Source: Cranoglanis bouderius (Eukaryota; Chordata; Actinopteri; Siluriformes; Cranoglanididae). Taken from it: a DNA stretch of 64,000 nt. Below are positions 12,587 through 22,881 of this stretch, one piece after another (positions within the stretch are counted from its first letter, which is position 1; each line of letters begins with the position of its first letter). The translations under genes and the position numbers were made by a program. Under the pieces are notes generated by a model. That model did not search any database. It worked only from the letters and a program-made list of their open reading frames with translations, and was not told the origin of the DNA. The stretch covers positions 20,336,001-20,400,000 of the forward strand of contig CM042551.1 in NCBI GenBank assembly GCA_023630585.1, read 5' to 3'.

Positions 12587-13866
12587 TAGGGTTTAGTAGT
12601 AGGTTTAATCTAATCATCTTCCCATTAGTGGCACCAGCAGGTCAGAACGCACACACCTCGGTCTGAATATGCTGCCACTTTGCAGTGCCAGTCACACACC
12701 AAAACTCACAAACACAAATATAGTACAAGTGAATGCTAAGTAAGAACTGTGTCCATTATCACTGTAGTGCCAGAGTCACGTTTTACATCATTCAGTCAAA
12801 CAAAAACAATAAAAGCACCAGATGCCTTCATGTGACACGAACTGACTATCACTGGCTAAGCATGGCCATTACGCCTCTTTTCACAGTGAGCACCTGAACA
12901 CAAGTATCATTTATCACATATATGCTAATGCAAGTACTTGACCATGCCAGTGAAAAAGCTGATGAGCATGTAACATTTCGTGAATTAATAGACGTAAAGA
13001 GTCCTGACATGCTGCAGTGTAATAGCGCTCACATTCGGTGCCAAAAAGTCTCTCGGTTTACATTTTGTGAAATTAAATATTGCAAGATCTGATTAAAGGC
13101 TGTCATAACAGATGTCAATAAAATATAATAAACAATAAGCAATTAATAACACACATCATGATGCTGTTATTTGAAAATAATAAACAACAAAATGATATGA
13201 TGTTACCTATTTTCCTAGTTTTATTCCTCTTTACCACAGCAATTTGTCTTTTTTAAAAAAATTTTCTTTATATAAGAATGACACGTCATACATTTTATAT
13301 GTTTTATAGTTACGAAGTGCTGAAAAAAAACAAACTTTAATTCATTTCTGTGGAGCATCCTCTGTACAAGTCTGAGTTACACATTAATATAAACATGGCA
13401 GACAGAATTACTATCCTGTTACAGAATATTAATCAACACATTCTAAAAAGAAAATCAGAATCGAATATATATAGTATAAATGGTATCAAAATGGCAATAA
13501 ATGACATAAGGTATACATCTTTATAGGTGTAAATAAGAGAAACACCCTGTCGCAGGGTTGATCTTATTTGTGCTTGCATTTGAGTGTGGCAGAGAAACCC
13601 CAACTTTATCAGAGCACCATACTGATTAAATAGCATCTAGGCCTGAAAATATACAAACATTATGGTGTAATTATACTGCCATGCACTGTGAGTGCACTCT
13701 GCCATGTAATATATGAAAAAAACATATTAAAAGTACATTGACCGCCTATTGTGACATCATGAAAAATGTGCAATATTTTGACCCAAATTCTGAGCATGTG
13801 AATGGTCTGCTTCATAAGAGCTCTCATCCTGAGCTCACAGCATGTAATAACACATTTAGTGACTTA

Positions 13867-13869
<3 letters not shown>

Positions 13870-13936
<67 letters not shown>
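13870..13936. repeat. (TA)n microsatellite
   Basis: About 33 TA units, a likely preferred target for Tc1 elements. Confidence 0.95.
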
Positions 13937-13939
<3 letters not shown>

Positions 13940-14719
13940 TATGATATTTACACATATAGCTTTTAGCCATTTCAGTATATTATAATATTATAATATCGCT
14001 ACACTGCAACAACTAGGGCAGAAATATGGCCCTAGTTATATCTCAGATATAGATATACATAGATATATATTTCAGGTATTTTCCTAGCTATTTCTTCCCA
14101 CTCATTATCAACTTGCACACAACATCTGCATGTTCGAAGAGGCTGGTAAACAATAAAATAAAAAAATAAAAAAGTGCACACACAAAATCAATGATGGATG
14201 AAAAGGCAATTAGAGAGCCTTAGTGTCTCTTTTGCCTTAATGTCTGGTAGGAATAAAGCACCAGGGCTGTTAATCTGCTCTTGTGGAGGGGCTCCTGAAA
14301 ATAATCACACAAAATTAGTGGCGAGCGCTTCAAGCAAACTGGCATGCTCGAAGCTCTGAATAGGTGCTTCACATGACCTCTTTAGCTCGGGACCGCCTTC
14401 AGCTGCCCAGCCCTTAATGAGCCTTCGCAATTAAGGTTGTTTATTCACGCCAAGTGTGAATGGAGGGAATGAGAGAAAGAGAAGTGTGAGGGCCAGGATG
14501 GACTGGCACATGCTTTTTTAGCCGCAAGTGCTGTTTTTTTGTTGTTCTTACAAAGGCCTGCCTGTGACATCCTCAGTTCCTCGCAAACAGACGTCACAGT
14601 GCGACTGCGCAGTAGAATCAGGATGGGACATGAGTCCGAGGCATAGCCAGATTCTTATATACGCTTCCATTTTTAATAGCTGCTTATAGCATCCAAACTC
14701 TGCAGCTGGTTGGCTACTT

Positions 14720-15010
14720 ACACTGTAAAAAAGTTTTTTAAGAAAAAGTATTTTATGTATAATACTGTTTTATCATTTTTACAGGATTGTACGGAAAATG
14801 ATTCGACATTTAGAACAGTGTATTGGTTTACAGTAAAATACCCCCCAAAAAAAGCATAGTGCAAAGTGGGATACTCAGTAAATATAATGCTGTAAATTTA
14901 CAGTATTTATTTTACAGCAAAATACTGTTTTAGTATTTTCCAGGATTTTCCTGTAAATGATTTGGCAGTGCATTGGTTTCCAGAAAAATACCACAGTGGG
15001 ATATCTAATG
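14720..15010. repeat. TACAGTAAA-rich dispersed repeat
   Basis: Multiple copies of CTGTAAA, TACAGTA and AATACTG in both orientations form a loose palindrome, resembling a non-autonomous teleost repeat built from ACAGTAAAATAC units. It has no coding capacity and its limits are approximate. Confidence 0.4.
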
Positions 15011-15261
15011 TTTTAAGCAGGCGTGAGAAAGGCAAAGATTCTCTTTGGGTCAACATCTGAAAATTTGATAGATTTTTATTGTGCACTTAACCATTTAGCG
15101 ACTATTTTAAGCAAACATAAACCCTCATAAACCCTATATGCTAGTATTCACTAGTAAAATATGCTAGTAATATACACTTGAAAAAACTTAGCTTTAGTAA
15201 AGCAGTGAAATTTGTCTATAATGGGAGTTAATTCAGCGGTAGAGGAGGTTGAATCAGTGTA

Positions 15262-15308
15262 AGTTAGTTGGGAAGAGATGACACAGGGATTAAGGCTTTA
15301 AGCTACAA
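15262..15308 (+). repeat. tRNA-derived SINE, 5' part (interrupted)
   Basis: GGGATTAAGGCTTTAAGCTA and what follows is the head of a tRNA-type SINE whose remainder resumes at 15649. The break is the insertion of a second SINE. Confidence 0.5.
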
Positions 15309-15648
15309 ATCAGGAGGTTGGGAGGCACGGTGGCTTAGTGGGTAGCACATTTGCCCCACACCACCAGGATTGGGGCTCAAATCCCACCTTCACCCTGCGT
15401 GCATGGAGCTTCCTTTGGGGCTTCCTCCAGGTACTCTGGCTTCCCTCACCAGTCCGAAGACATGCACTGTGATTGGCATTTCTAAATTGTCTGTGGTGTG
15501 GGTGTGCACGCGATTGTGCCCTGTGATGGGTTGGCTCCTCATCCAGGGCCTTGTGCCCCAAGCTCCCTGGGATAGGATCCAGGCTCCCCACAACCCTGTG
15601 TAGGATAAGCGGCACGGAAAATGGATGGATGGATGGATCAGGAGGTTG
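15309..15648 (+). mobile_element. tRNA-derived SINE with GGAT tail and 12-bp target duplication
   Basis: The body at 15321-15636 starts GGAGGCACGGTGGCTTAGTG, which includes a tRNA-like A box, and has a B-box-like GGGGCTCAAATCCC near 15373. It ends in (GGAT)n. Perfect 12-bp duplications ATCAGGAGGTTG flank it at 15309-15320 and 15637-15648. A 5'-truncated relative lies at 25137-25440. RNA polymerase III would transcribe such elements, which depend on a LINE for movement. Confidence 0.85.
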
Positions 15649-15745
15649 CAAGTTCAAAGCCAAGCTGCCATGGTTGGGTCTTTGAGCAAGACTCTTAATC
15701 CTTCACCTGCTCAGTTATGTCCTGCTTCAATTGTAAGTTACTTTG
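15649..15745 (+). repeat. tRNA-derived SINE, 3' part (interrupted)
   Basis: This continues the older SINE from 15262: CAAGTTCAAAGCCAAGCTGC, then TTTGAGCAAGACTCTTAA and CTGCTCAGTTATGT, the body typical of the family also present at 24413 and, reversed, at 46292. Confidence 0.6.
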
Positions 15746-16862
15746 TTTTTTTTTTTTGTTTTTTTTTTTACACTTTAATTATGCATAAAAATGATAAGCG
15801 AATAGGGCCCATGCATGAAGGGGACTGGGGCAGGATAAGGGTAGTTCAGAATGCATGGGATAAACTATTCTCCCCTCCTGCTTATCTCAGTAGGCTTCTC
15901 TAGGCATGAACATGTCAGCATGAACAAGCACTAGTCCTTCTGTTTATGTGAGCACTGCTCCCTCTATACTGTCTGTATATAAATGCAGTGTATGAAAATG
16001 GGTTTGATTAAAGTGCTTATGCATGCAAACAAAACCACCCACTCTTGAGCTCTGCTGCTGTTACCTGAGCAGTGAGTGTCAGCAATCTGTATAATCACTG
16101 ATATGACTGATTTGACTATTTAAGGCATGGAGACTGAAGAACTGAGAAAGGTGAAACTTCACACTAGCCTGCTAGTCTGCCCACGCACATTATTATTGAG
16201 GAACCACAAAAAATGTATCTGCAATACACAGATTTGCAAATGTGCTTTAAACAAACACATATGAGAACACATCATCATCAGGTTTAGCCATCAACCATAG
16301 CCACTCACGCACACACAATACTACCACATACACACCCTGAGGTCAAGGCTTGATAGGGGGACTGGGCAGAAATAGGTCATTTGTCACACATCATGTCCCG
16401 GGGCTGGAACTGCATTATAGATGAGACCAAACAGCTCATCTCAGTGAGCTCCGACCTCTCAGAGAGCAGAGGAGGAGGAAGGAAGGAAGAGGGAGGGGCA
16501 GAGAGATGACACTTACTGTAATCAGCGTGAAGATCTTCCAAATGAGAACCAAGGAAGAACGCTATGTCATATCAGTAGCAATTTTTATATCGCTAGTAAT
16601 TGTATCTCTGTTGTATTATACCTACTATGCTATCCATTATGTAATTGCAAATTATATAGTACATGTGCTTTCAATTGAACTTTTGTATTAGAAATGCGCA
16701 CGTGCCTTTCATTGTTCTAACATACTGTAATCATCAGGGGAATTTCATTATATGAATAAAAACACAATCACAGATGTAATCAGATTATACCAAATGTTAC
16801 GGTTTGATGAAGTAACTATGGATGATTTTCATAGAGGATTCAATCTCACTCAGTGAATGGAT

Positions 16863-16929
<67 letters not shown>

Positions 16930-17217
16930 ACACTCCACAGATACTGTAGCTGTCCTGCCCCCTTTGACCTCATTTCTCCTGATGTAAACTGATGTCATAG
17001 AATATAGCATACATAGGTCCTGTACATTATCATTTAGCGTGCTAAATGCTACATATAGCATTTTAATTAGCCCCTTCTTGCTTTCAAGTGTGGGGTGATG
17101 CATTATTGTAACTCTTCCATGTGGCACATCTGTGACTACTCTCTCCTTCTCTCTCCTCTCCTCTTTCCTATAGCATCTACTATAGATAAATGACTATAAA
17201 TTACTATACTATACTAT
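15746..17217. other. Intergenic, no gene supported
   Basis: Unique AT-rich sequence with an AAAG tract. No domain-bearing frame was found. Duplicated TATAC motifs near 17200 lie just left of the Tc1 insertion. Confidence 0.5.
16864..16930. repeat. (AAAG)n microsatellite
   Basis: About 17 AAAG units, a homopurine tract. Confidence 0.95.
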
Positions 17218-17517
17218 ACACACTGAACAAACTTATAAACGCAACACTTTTGTTTTTGCCCCCATTTTTCATGATCTGAACTCAAAGATCTAAGACTTTT
17301 TCTATGTACACAAAAGGCCTATTTCTCTCAAATATTGTTCACAAATCTGTCTAAATCTGTGTTAGTGAGCACTTCTCCTTTGCCAAGATAATCCATCCAC
17401 CTCACAGGTGTGGCATATCAAGATGCTGATTAGACAGCATGATTATTGCACAGGTGTGCCTTAGGCTGGCCACAATAAAAGGCCACTGTAAAATGTGCAG
17501 TTTAATCACACAGCACA

Positions 17518-18127
17518 ATGCCACAGATGTCTCAAGTTTTGAGGGAGCATGCAATTGGCATGCTGACTGCAGGAATATCCATCAGAGCTGTTGCCCGTGA
17601 ATTGAATGTTCATTTCTCTACCATAAGCCGTCTCCAAAGGTGTTTCAGAGAATTTGGCAGTACATCCAACCGGCCTCACAACCGCAGACCACGAGTAACC
17701 ACACCAGCCCAGGACCTCCACATCCAGCATCTTCACCTCCAAGATCGTCTGAGACCAGCCACCCGGACAGCTGCTGCAACAATTGGTTTGCATAACCAAA
17801 GAATTTCTGCACAAACTGTCAGAAACCGTCTCAGGGAAGCTCATCTGCATGCTCGTCATCCTCATCGGGGTCTCAGCCTGACTGCAGTTCGTCGTCGTAA
17901 CCGACCTGAGTGGGCAAATGCTCACATTCATTGGCGTCTGGCACTTTGGAGAGGTGTTCTCTTCAAGGATGAATCCCGGTTTTCACTGTACAGGGCAGAT
18001 GGCAGACAGCGTGTATGGCGTTGTGTGTGTGAGCGGTTTGCTGATCTCAACGTTGTGGATCGAGTGGCCCATGGTGGGAGTGGGGTTATGGTATGGGCAG
18101 GCGTATGTTATGGACAACAAACACAGG
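17518..18127 (+). pseudogene. Tc1 transposase, N-terminal part (split by insertion)
   Basis: The start is MPQMSQVLREHAIGM, preceded by the TIR. Residues about 1-110 form the paired-like bipartite helix-turn-helix that binds the TIR (ARELNVHFSTISRLQRCFRE, then NRRPRVT as a GRPR-like linker). The first catalytic Asp is in VLFKDESRFSL; the more usual residue before the Asp is Thr in my memory. The frame is open up to the LTR insertion at 18128, after Gln-Gln-Thr-Gln. The enzyme cuts at TIR ends and integrates at TA. Interrupted by the insertion, it is not expected to be functional here. Confidence 0.9.
18123..18127. other. 5-bp target site duplication, left copy
   Basis: ACAGG immediately before the 5' LTR, matching 22146-22150. 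Removing the insert and one copy keeps the transposase reading frame continuous. Confidence 0.9.
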
Positions 18128-18810
18128 TGTTAGAGTCCTTCTTTCACACGGCACTACTCGAGAAAGCTCATGAGTAGCATACTTCCACATTCCCTGCATT
18201 CCACTCACAGACTCTGGTTTTGTTTACTCCGCCATGTGCTCCTTTGTTTTGGTTACGTCATGTCTTTGCCCCTGTTTGCTGATTGGTTCTTTGTTTTTGG
18301 TTTACGTCATGTCTCCGCCCCTGTTCATTCATTGGTTCACTGTTTATTGTTTCATTATTAATTTCAGGTGTTTTATGTTATTGCTGATTTCCATGCATGA
18401 ATATAAATCCCTTCATTTCTCTGCCTCGTTGTGTTTTTGTTATTCGAGTATTGTATTAGAGTAGATCAACTGCATTGTGTATGTATGTTCGGTGCGTTTG
18501 CACTCTCTTTGCGTTTCAAAGTCCATAGACCATGGACCATAGACCCTAACCTCGTTCTTTTGTGGATTTATGCCTCGCTACCCTGTGGATTATTACCTTG
18601 CGTTTTTGTGGATTTATGCCTCGCTACCCTGTGGATTATTACCTTGCATATTTGTGGATTATTATTTGTTTTTGACCCTGTTCCTTTTTTCCCTGTCCAT
18701 ATACTTATGGTTCTTTGCGTTTTTCCCCTGTCTTTATCATTTTGATTATCCCTACTAAACTGACTGTTTCCCCAGCGATTGCATCCAGCTCCCCTGTGTC
18801 CGCCATAACA
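18128..18810 (+). mobile_element. 5' LTR of a non-autonomous LTR retrotransposon
   Basis: 683 bp from TGTTAGAGTCC to GCCATAACA. A TATAAA lies at 18402-18407. CGAGTATTG at 18445-18453 corresponds to the predicted transcript start of the 3' LTR, but lies 43 bp from the TATA because of a local length difference. The LTR holds an internal tandem duplication around GTGGATTTATGCCTCGC (near 18562 and 18608). It differs from the 3' LTR at scattered positions and by small indels, so the insertion is not brand new. Confidence 0.9.
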
Positions 18811-18820
18811 GAATACTCCA
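18811..18820 (+). promoter_or_regulatory. Putative self-primer binding site
   Basis: GAATACTCCA follows the 5' LTR with no gap. AATACTCC (18812-18819) is the reverse complement of GGAGTATT at the predicted transcript start of the 3' LTR (21771-21778). A tRNA-type primer site would normally begin TGG. The element at 1-1691 shows the same arrangement with a different but still complementary sequence. Confidence 0.6.
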
Positions 18821-18827
18821 CCTAAAC

Positions 18828-19556
18828 ATGGATGCAGCGGGGAAATTGTTGGTAAGCCGTGCCAAACTTTTTGCTCCCCCCCCTGGACTCAGTTTCTTTT
18901 TGGGCCTGTATTCCTCCTCCTACAGCGTACCACGGTTTTTCCTGGTATCCCCAATATTTTCTTTTACAGGCCCAGGGTTATTTCCTCAGTTTGGAGGACC
19001 CCAGTGGGTGAGGTTCCTCCAATCCCATTTGGTCGGCTTGGCTCGCTGGTGGGCAGAGGTCCACCTCAACAGTGGGTACTGGGAACTGAACACTGTTTCG
19101 GGTTTCGTGGATCTCCTGCTCCAGGAATATGGGAGCCCGGAATTCAATCCAGACCTCAACTCCTTATTCAACAACGTTCACCTGCCCGACCAGCCCGGCC
19201 AGTCTTTCCTGGAGCACTATGGGAGGGAGTGGGCCAACGTGGCGGCTGGCACCTCTAAGCCCCAGTCCCAGGAGTGTATGACTGGGGGCTGCATCGGGCA
19301 GGCCACTTTGCGGCATGCCAACCCCAAGCTCCAGCCGGACATCCAGCAGAAGGTTTCCCTAGCGGAGTGCCCTCTGGAGGTTAACGTGGCAACCTCCAGC
19401 CCTGAGCTCCAGCCGGAGACCCAGCAGGAGGTCTCCCCAGCGGAGAGCTCTCTGGAGGTTAACATGGTTAACCTGGGGGATGACCTCCTGGGGGATGACC
19501 TCCTCCCAAGCCAAGTCCATGTCGGAGGTCCACAGGATGACCTCCTCCCAAGTTAA
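18828..19556 (+). CDS. Gag-like ORF of the non-autonomous LTR element
   Basis: A 242-residue frame begins ATGGATGCAGCGG just after the primer site, the same position and first codons as the Gag start of the element at 1-1075. Residues about 60-140 (VRFLQSHLVGLARWWAEVHL, then SFLEHYGREWANVAAG) have the tryptophan-rich helical look of a Ty3/gypsy capsid segment. There is no zinc knuckle. The C-terminal third becomes repetitive (PELQPETQQEVSPAESSLEV and similar). It ends at a TAA at 19554-19556. Identity as a reduced Gag is inferred from position and composition. Confidence 0.5.
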   Translation: MDAAGKLLVSRAKLFAPPPGLSFFLGLYSSSYSVPRFFLVSPIFSFTGPGLFPQFGGPQWVRFLQSHLVGLARWWAEVHLNSGYWELNTVSGFVDLLLQEYGSPEFNPDLNSLFNNVHLPDQPGQSFLEHYGREWANVAAGTSKPQSQECMTGGCIGQATLRHANPKLQPDIQQKVSLAECPLEVNVATSSPELQPETQQEVSPAESSLEVNMVNLGDDLLGDDLLPSQVHVGGPQDDLLPS

Positions 19557-19599
19557 GTTCATGGCGGAGGCCCATGGGGAGACCTCCTTTCCAAGTCCT

Positions 19600-21060
19600 A
19601 GTCCATGTCCAAGTCTGAATCTAAGTTCTGAATCTAAATCCAAGTCCAGGTTCAGGTTTCTGTCCTAACCCATATCCAAGTCCATGTCCCAGTCCAGGTC
19701 CATGTCCTAATCTAGAGTCATGTTCCAGCCCATGCCTTAGCACATGCCTCAGTTCAGGCCCAAAGTCACATCCAGAGTCCATTCCCAGTCCTGTTCCCTG
19801 TCCTGTTTCCAGTCCAGTTTCCAGTCCAGTTTCCAGTTTGGTTTCCAGTCCAGTTTCCAGTCCAGTTTCCAATTCAGCTTCAGGTCCAGTTTCCAATCTG
19901 GGTCACAGTTCAGTATCCAGTCTAGTCTCCAGTCCTGAATCCAGTCCAGAATCTAGTTTACTTTCCAGTCCAGTTTCTAGTTTCGTTTCCAGTCCGGTTT
20001 CTAGTTTCATTTCCAGTCTGGTTTCCAGTCCTGTTCCCAGTCCTGTTCCCAGTCCAGAATCCAGTCCAGTTTCCAGTCCAGTTTCCAGTTCAGTTTCTAG
20101 TTCAGTTTCCAGTCCAGTTTCCAGTCCAGTTTCCAGTCCTGTTTCCAGTTCAGTTTCTAGTTTAGTTTCCAGCCCAGTTTCAAGTCCAGAATCCAGCCCT
20201 GAATCCTGTCCAGAATCTAATTTAGTGTCCAGTCCAGTTTCTAGCTTAGTTTCCAGTCCTGTTCCCAGTTCAGTTTCCAGTTCAGTTTCTAGTTCAGTTT
20301 CCAGTCCAGTTTCCAGTCCTGTTTCTAGTTCAGTTTCCAGTTCAGTTTCCAGTTTAGTTTCCAGCCCAGTTTCAAGTCCAGTTTCAGGTCCAGGTTCCAG
20401 TCCGGTTTCCAGTCCAGTTTCCAGTCCAGTTTCAAGTCCAGAATCCCACCCTGAATCCAGTCCAGAATCTAGTTTAGTGTCCAGTCCGGTTTGTAGTCCA
20501 GTTTCCAGTCCTGTTCCCAGTCCAGAATCCAGTCAAGTTTCTAGCTTAGTTTCCAGTCCAGTTCCCAGTCCTGTTTCCAGTTCAGTTTCTAGTTCTGTTT
20601 CTAGTCCAGTTTCCAGTCCAGTTTCCAGTCCAGTTTCCAGTCCAGGTCACAGTTTAATTTCCAGTCCAGTTCCTAGTTTAGTTCCCTGTCCAGTTTCCAG
20701 TCCAGTTTCCAGTCCTGTTTCCAGTCCAGGTGCCAAATAGGGTTCCAGTCCAGTGTCCAGTCCTGTTTCCAGTCCAGGTGCCAAGTCTGTTTCCAGTCCA
20801 AGTGCCAAGTCGGTTTCCAGTCCTGCTTCCAGTCCAGGTGCCAGGTCTGTTTCCAGTCCAGGTGCCAGGTCTGTTTCCAGTCCAGGTGCCAAGTCTGTTT
20901 CCAGTCCAGGTGTCAAGTCGGTTTCCAGTCCAAGTGCCAAGTCAGATTCCAGTCCTGTTTCCAGTCCTGTTTCCAGTCCAGGTGCCAAGTTGGGTTCCAG
21001 TTCTGTTTCCAGTCCTGTTTCCAGTCCAGGTGCCAAGTCGGGTTCCAGTCCAGGTTCCAG
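19600..21060 (+). repeat. 12-bp minisatellite within the LTR element
   Basis: More than 100 degenerate copies of a 12-mer based on TCCAGTCCAGTT run through the internal region. From about 20720 they form 24-bp higher-order units (CCAGTCCAGGTGCCAAGTCT). Because the unit is a multiple of three, frames stay open by default, which yields a Ser-Pro-Val-Ser reading frame at 19838-20740; this need not be a protein. It occupies the place of pol. Confidence 0.9.
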
Positions 21061-21300
21061 GCCAAGCACCAGGCCAAACACCAAGCCAGGTGAAGCACCA
21101 AGCCAAGCACCAGGGCAAGCGCCAGGTCAAGCACCAAGCCAAGCACCAAGGCAAGCTCCAAGTGAAGCACCAAGCCAAGCACCAGGTCAAGCACCAAGCC
21201 AAGCACCAAGCCAAGCACCAGGTCAAGCGCCACTCCAAGCACCAAACCAAGCACCAAGCCAAGCACCAAGTCAAGCACTCATCCAAGTTCTCATCCAAGT
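21061..21300 (+). repeat. Second minisatellite (CACCAAGCCAAG units)
   Basis: About 20 degenerate 12-bp units based on CACCAAGCCAAG follow directly after the first array. The shared 12-bp period suggests that one array derived from the other or that both arose by the same slippage or template-switch process. Confidence 0.85.
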
Positions 21301-21466
21301 TCTCGTCCATGGCCTATGGGACGGCCAGACATGCTCTGCTCTGGCCTCGGACCACTAGACATTGCCAGCCTCGGGTCTTGGGGGGCAGACATTATGATCC
21401 TGCCCAGGGGCCCAGGTCCTCCAGAGCGATTGGAACTTTCGGCGCTTCGGGAGAAGCACCTTTGGG
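21301..21466 (+). other. 3' internal end and polypurine tract of the LTR element
   Basis: This non-repetitive segment before the 3' LTR contains purine-rich GGGAGAAG near 21450 and the G-rich run that merges into the 3' LTR start at 21467. The polypurine tract would prime plus-strand DNA. No integrase or reverse transcriptase remnant is seen between it and the minisatellites. Confidence 0.6.
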
Positions 21467-22145
21467 TGGGGGGGGTCCTCCTCTCACTCGGCGCTACTCA
21501 CGAAAGCTCGTGAGTAGCATACTTCCGCTTTCCCCGCATTCCACTCACAGACTCTGGTTTTGTTTACTCCGCCATGTGCTCCTTTGTTTTGGTTACGTCA
21601 TGTCTCTGCCCCCTTTGCTGATTGGTTCTTTGTTTTTGGTTTACGTCATGTCTCCGCCCCGTTCATTCATTGGTTCACTGTTTATTGTTTCATTATTAAT
21701 TTCAGGTGTTTTATGTTATCACTGATTTCCATGCATGTATATAAACCCCTTCATTTCTCCACCTCGTCGCGGAGTATTGTATTAGAGTAGATCAACTGCA
21801 TTGTGTATGTATGTTCGGTGCGTTTGCACTCTCTTCACGTTTCAAAGACCATAGACCATGGACCATAGACCCTAACCTCATTCTTTTGTGGATTTATGCC
21901 TCACTACCCTGTGGATTATTACCTTGCGTTTTTGTGGATTTATGCCTCGCAACCCTGTGAATTATTACCTTGCATATTTGTGGATTATTATTTGTTTTTG
22001 ACCCTGCCTTTGTGTTCCTTTTTTCCCTGTCCATATACTTATGGTTCTTTGCATTTTTTCCCCTGTCCTTATAATTTTGATTATCCCTAATAAACTGACT
22101 GTTTCGCCAGCGATTGCATCCAGCTCCCCTGTGTCTGCCATAACA
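21467..22145 (+). mobile_element. 3' LTR of the non-autonomous LTR retrotransposon
   Basis: About 679 bp, collinear with 18128-18810, ending GCCATAACA. The first bases (T followed by eight G) differ from the 5' LTR start TGTTAGAG, so the exact boundary is uncertain by a few bases. TATAAA at 21740-21745 lies 30 bp upstream of CGGAGTATTG (21770-21779), the best-placed transcript start of the two LTRs. TAATAAACTG near 22089 may be the polyadenylation signal. Confidence 0.85.
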
Positions 22146-22150
22146 ACAGG
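22146..22150. other. 5-bp target site duplication, right copy
   Basis: ACAGG directly after the 3' LTR, identical to 18123-18127. Confidence 0.9.
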
Positions 22151-22554
22151 TGCATTTTATTGATGGCATTTTGAATGCACAGAGATACCTTGAAGAGATC
22201 CTGAGGCCCATTGTTGTGCCATTCATCCACGACCATCACCTCATGTTGCAGCATGATAATGCACGGCCCCATGTTGCAAGGATCTGTACACAATTCCTGG
22301 AAGCTGAAAACATCCCAGTTCTTGCATGGCCAGCATACTCACCGGACATGTCACCCATTGAGCATGTTTGGGATGCTCTGGATGGGCGTATACGACAGTG
22401 TGTTCTAGTTCCTGCCAATATCCAGCAACTTCGCACAGCCATTGAAGAGGAGTGGACCAACATTCCACAGGCCACAATCAACAACCTGATCAACTCTATG
22501 CGAAGGAGATGTGTTGCACTGCGTGAGGCAAATGGTGGTCACACCAGATACTGA
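22151..22554 (+). pseudogene. Tc1 transposase, C-terminal part (split by insertion)
   Basis: The frame continues from the left half across the insertion. It carries the second catalytic Asp in LMLQHDNARPH and the Glu in YSPDMSPIEHVWD, with 34 residues between them (DD34E). It ends in GGHTRY and a TGA. The two halves sum to about 337 residues, the normal Tc1 length, with no internal stop or frameshift. The LTR insertion is therefore the only evident disabling lesion. Confidence 0.9.
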
Positions 22555-22881
22555 CTGGTTTTCGGACCCCCCCCGGACCCCCCAGGATCCCCAATACAGT
22601 AAAACTGCACATTTTAGAGTGGCCTTTTACTGTGGCCAGCCTAAGGCACACCTGTGCAATAATCATACTGTCTAATCAGCATCTTGATATGCCACACCTC
22701 TGAGGTGGATGGATTATCTCGGCAAAGGAGAAGTGCTCACTAACACAGATTTAGACAGATTTGTGAACAATATTTGAGAGAAATAGGCCTTTTATGTACA
22801 TAGAAAAAGTCTTAGATCTTTGAGTTCAGGTCATGAAAAATGGGGGCAAAAACAAAAGTGTTGCATTTATAATTTTGTTCA

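Larger units (their letters stand above)
10343..15261. other. Intergenic, mostly unique sequence, no gene supported
   Basis: This 4.9 kb holds CA and TA tracts and otherwise non-repetitive DNA. An open frame at 10487-10891 has a possible splice acceptor near 10622, but no recognisable domain and no convincing partner exon. Blocks near 11185-11270, 12330-12480 and 14260-14450 have balanced base composition and homeobox-like TAAT cores and may be regulatory. That is an impression only. Confidence 0.45.

Noticed and set aside
13738..13944. Frame encoding a long Tyr-Ile repeat
   Set aside because: Translation of a TA microsatellite; the same applies to frames over the TA, CA, CT and AAAG tracts elsewhere.
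15321..15400. tRNA-like sequence
   Set aside because: The A- and B-box-like motifs belong to a SINE head; no cloverleaf with a sound anticodon stem was recognised, and the same applies at 24413 and 46292.
20647..21310. Long Leu/Gly/Trp-rich frames on the - strand
   Set aside because: Antisense readings of the 12-bp minisatellites, open only because the unit length is a multiple of three.
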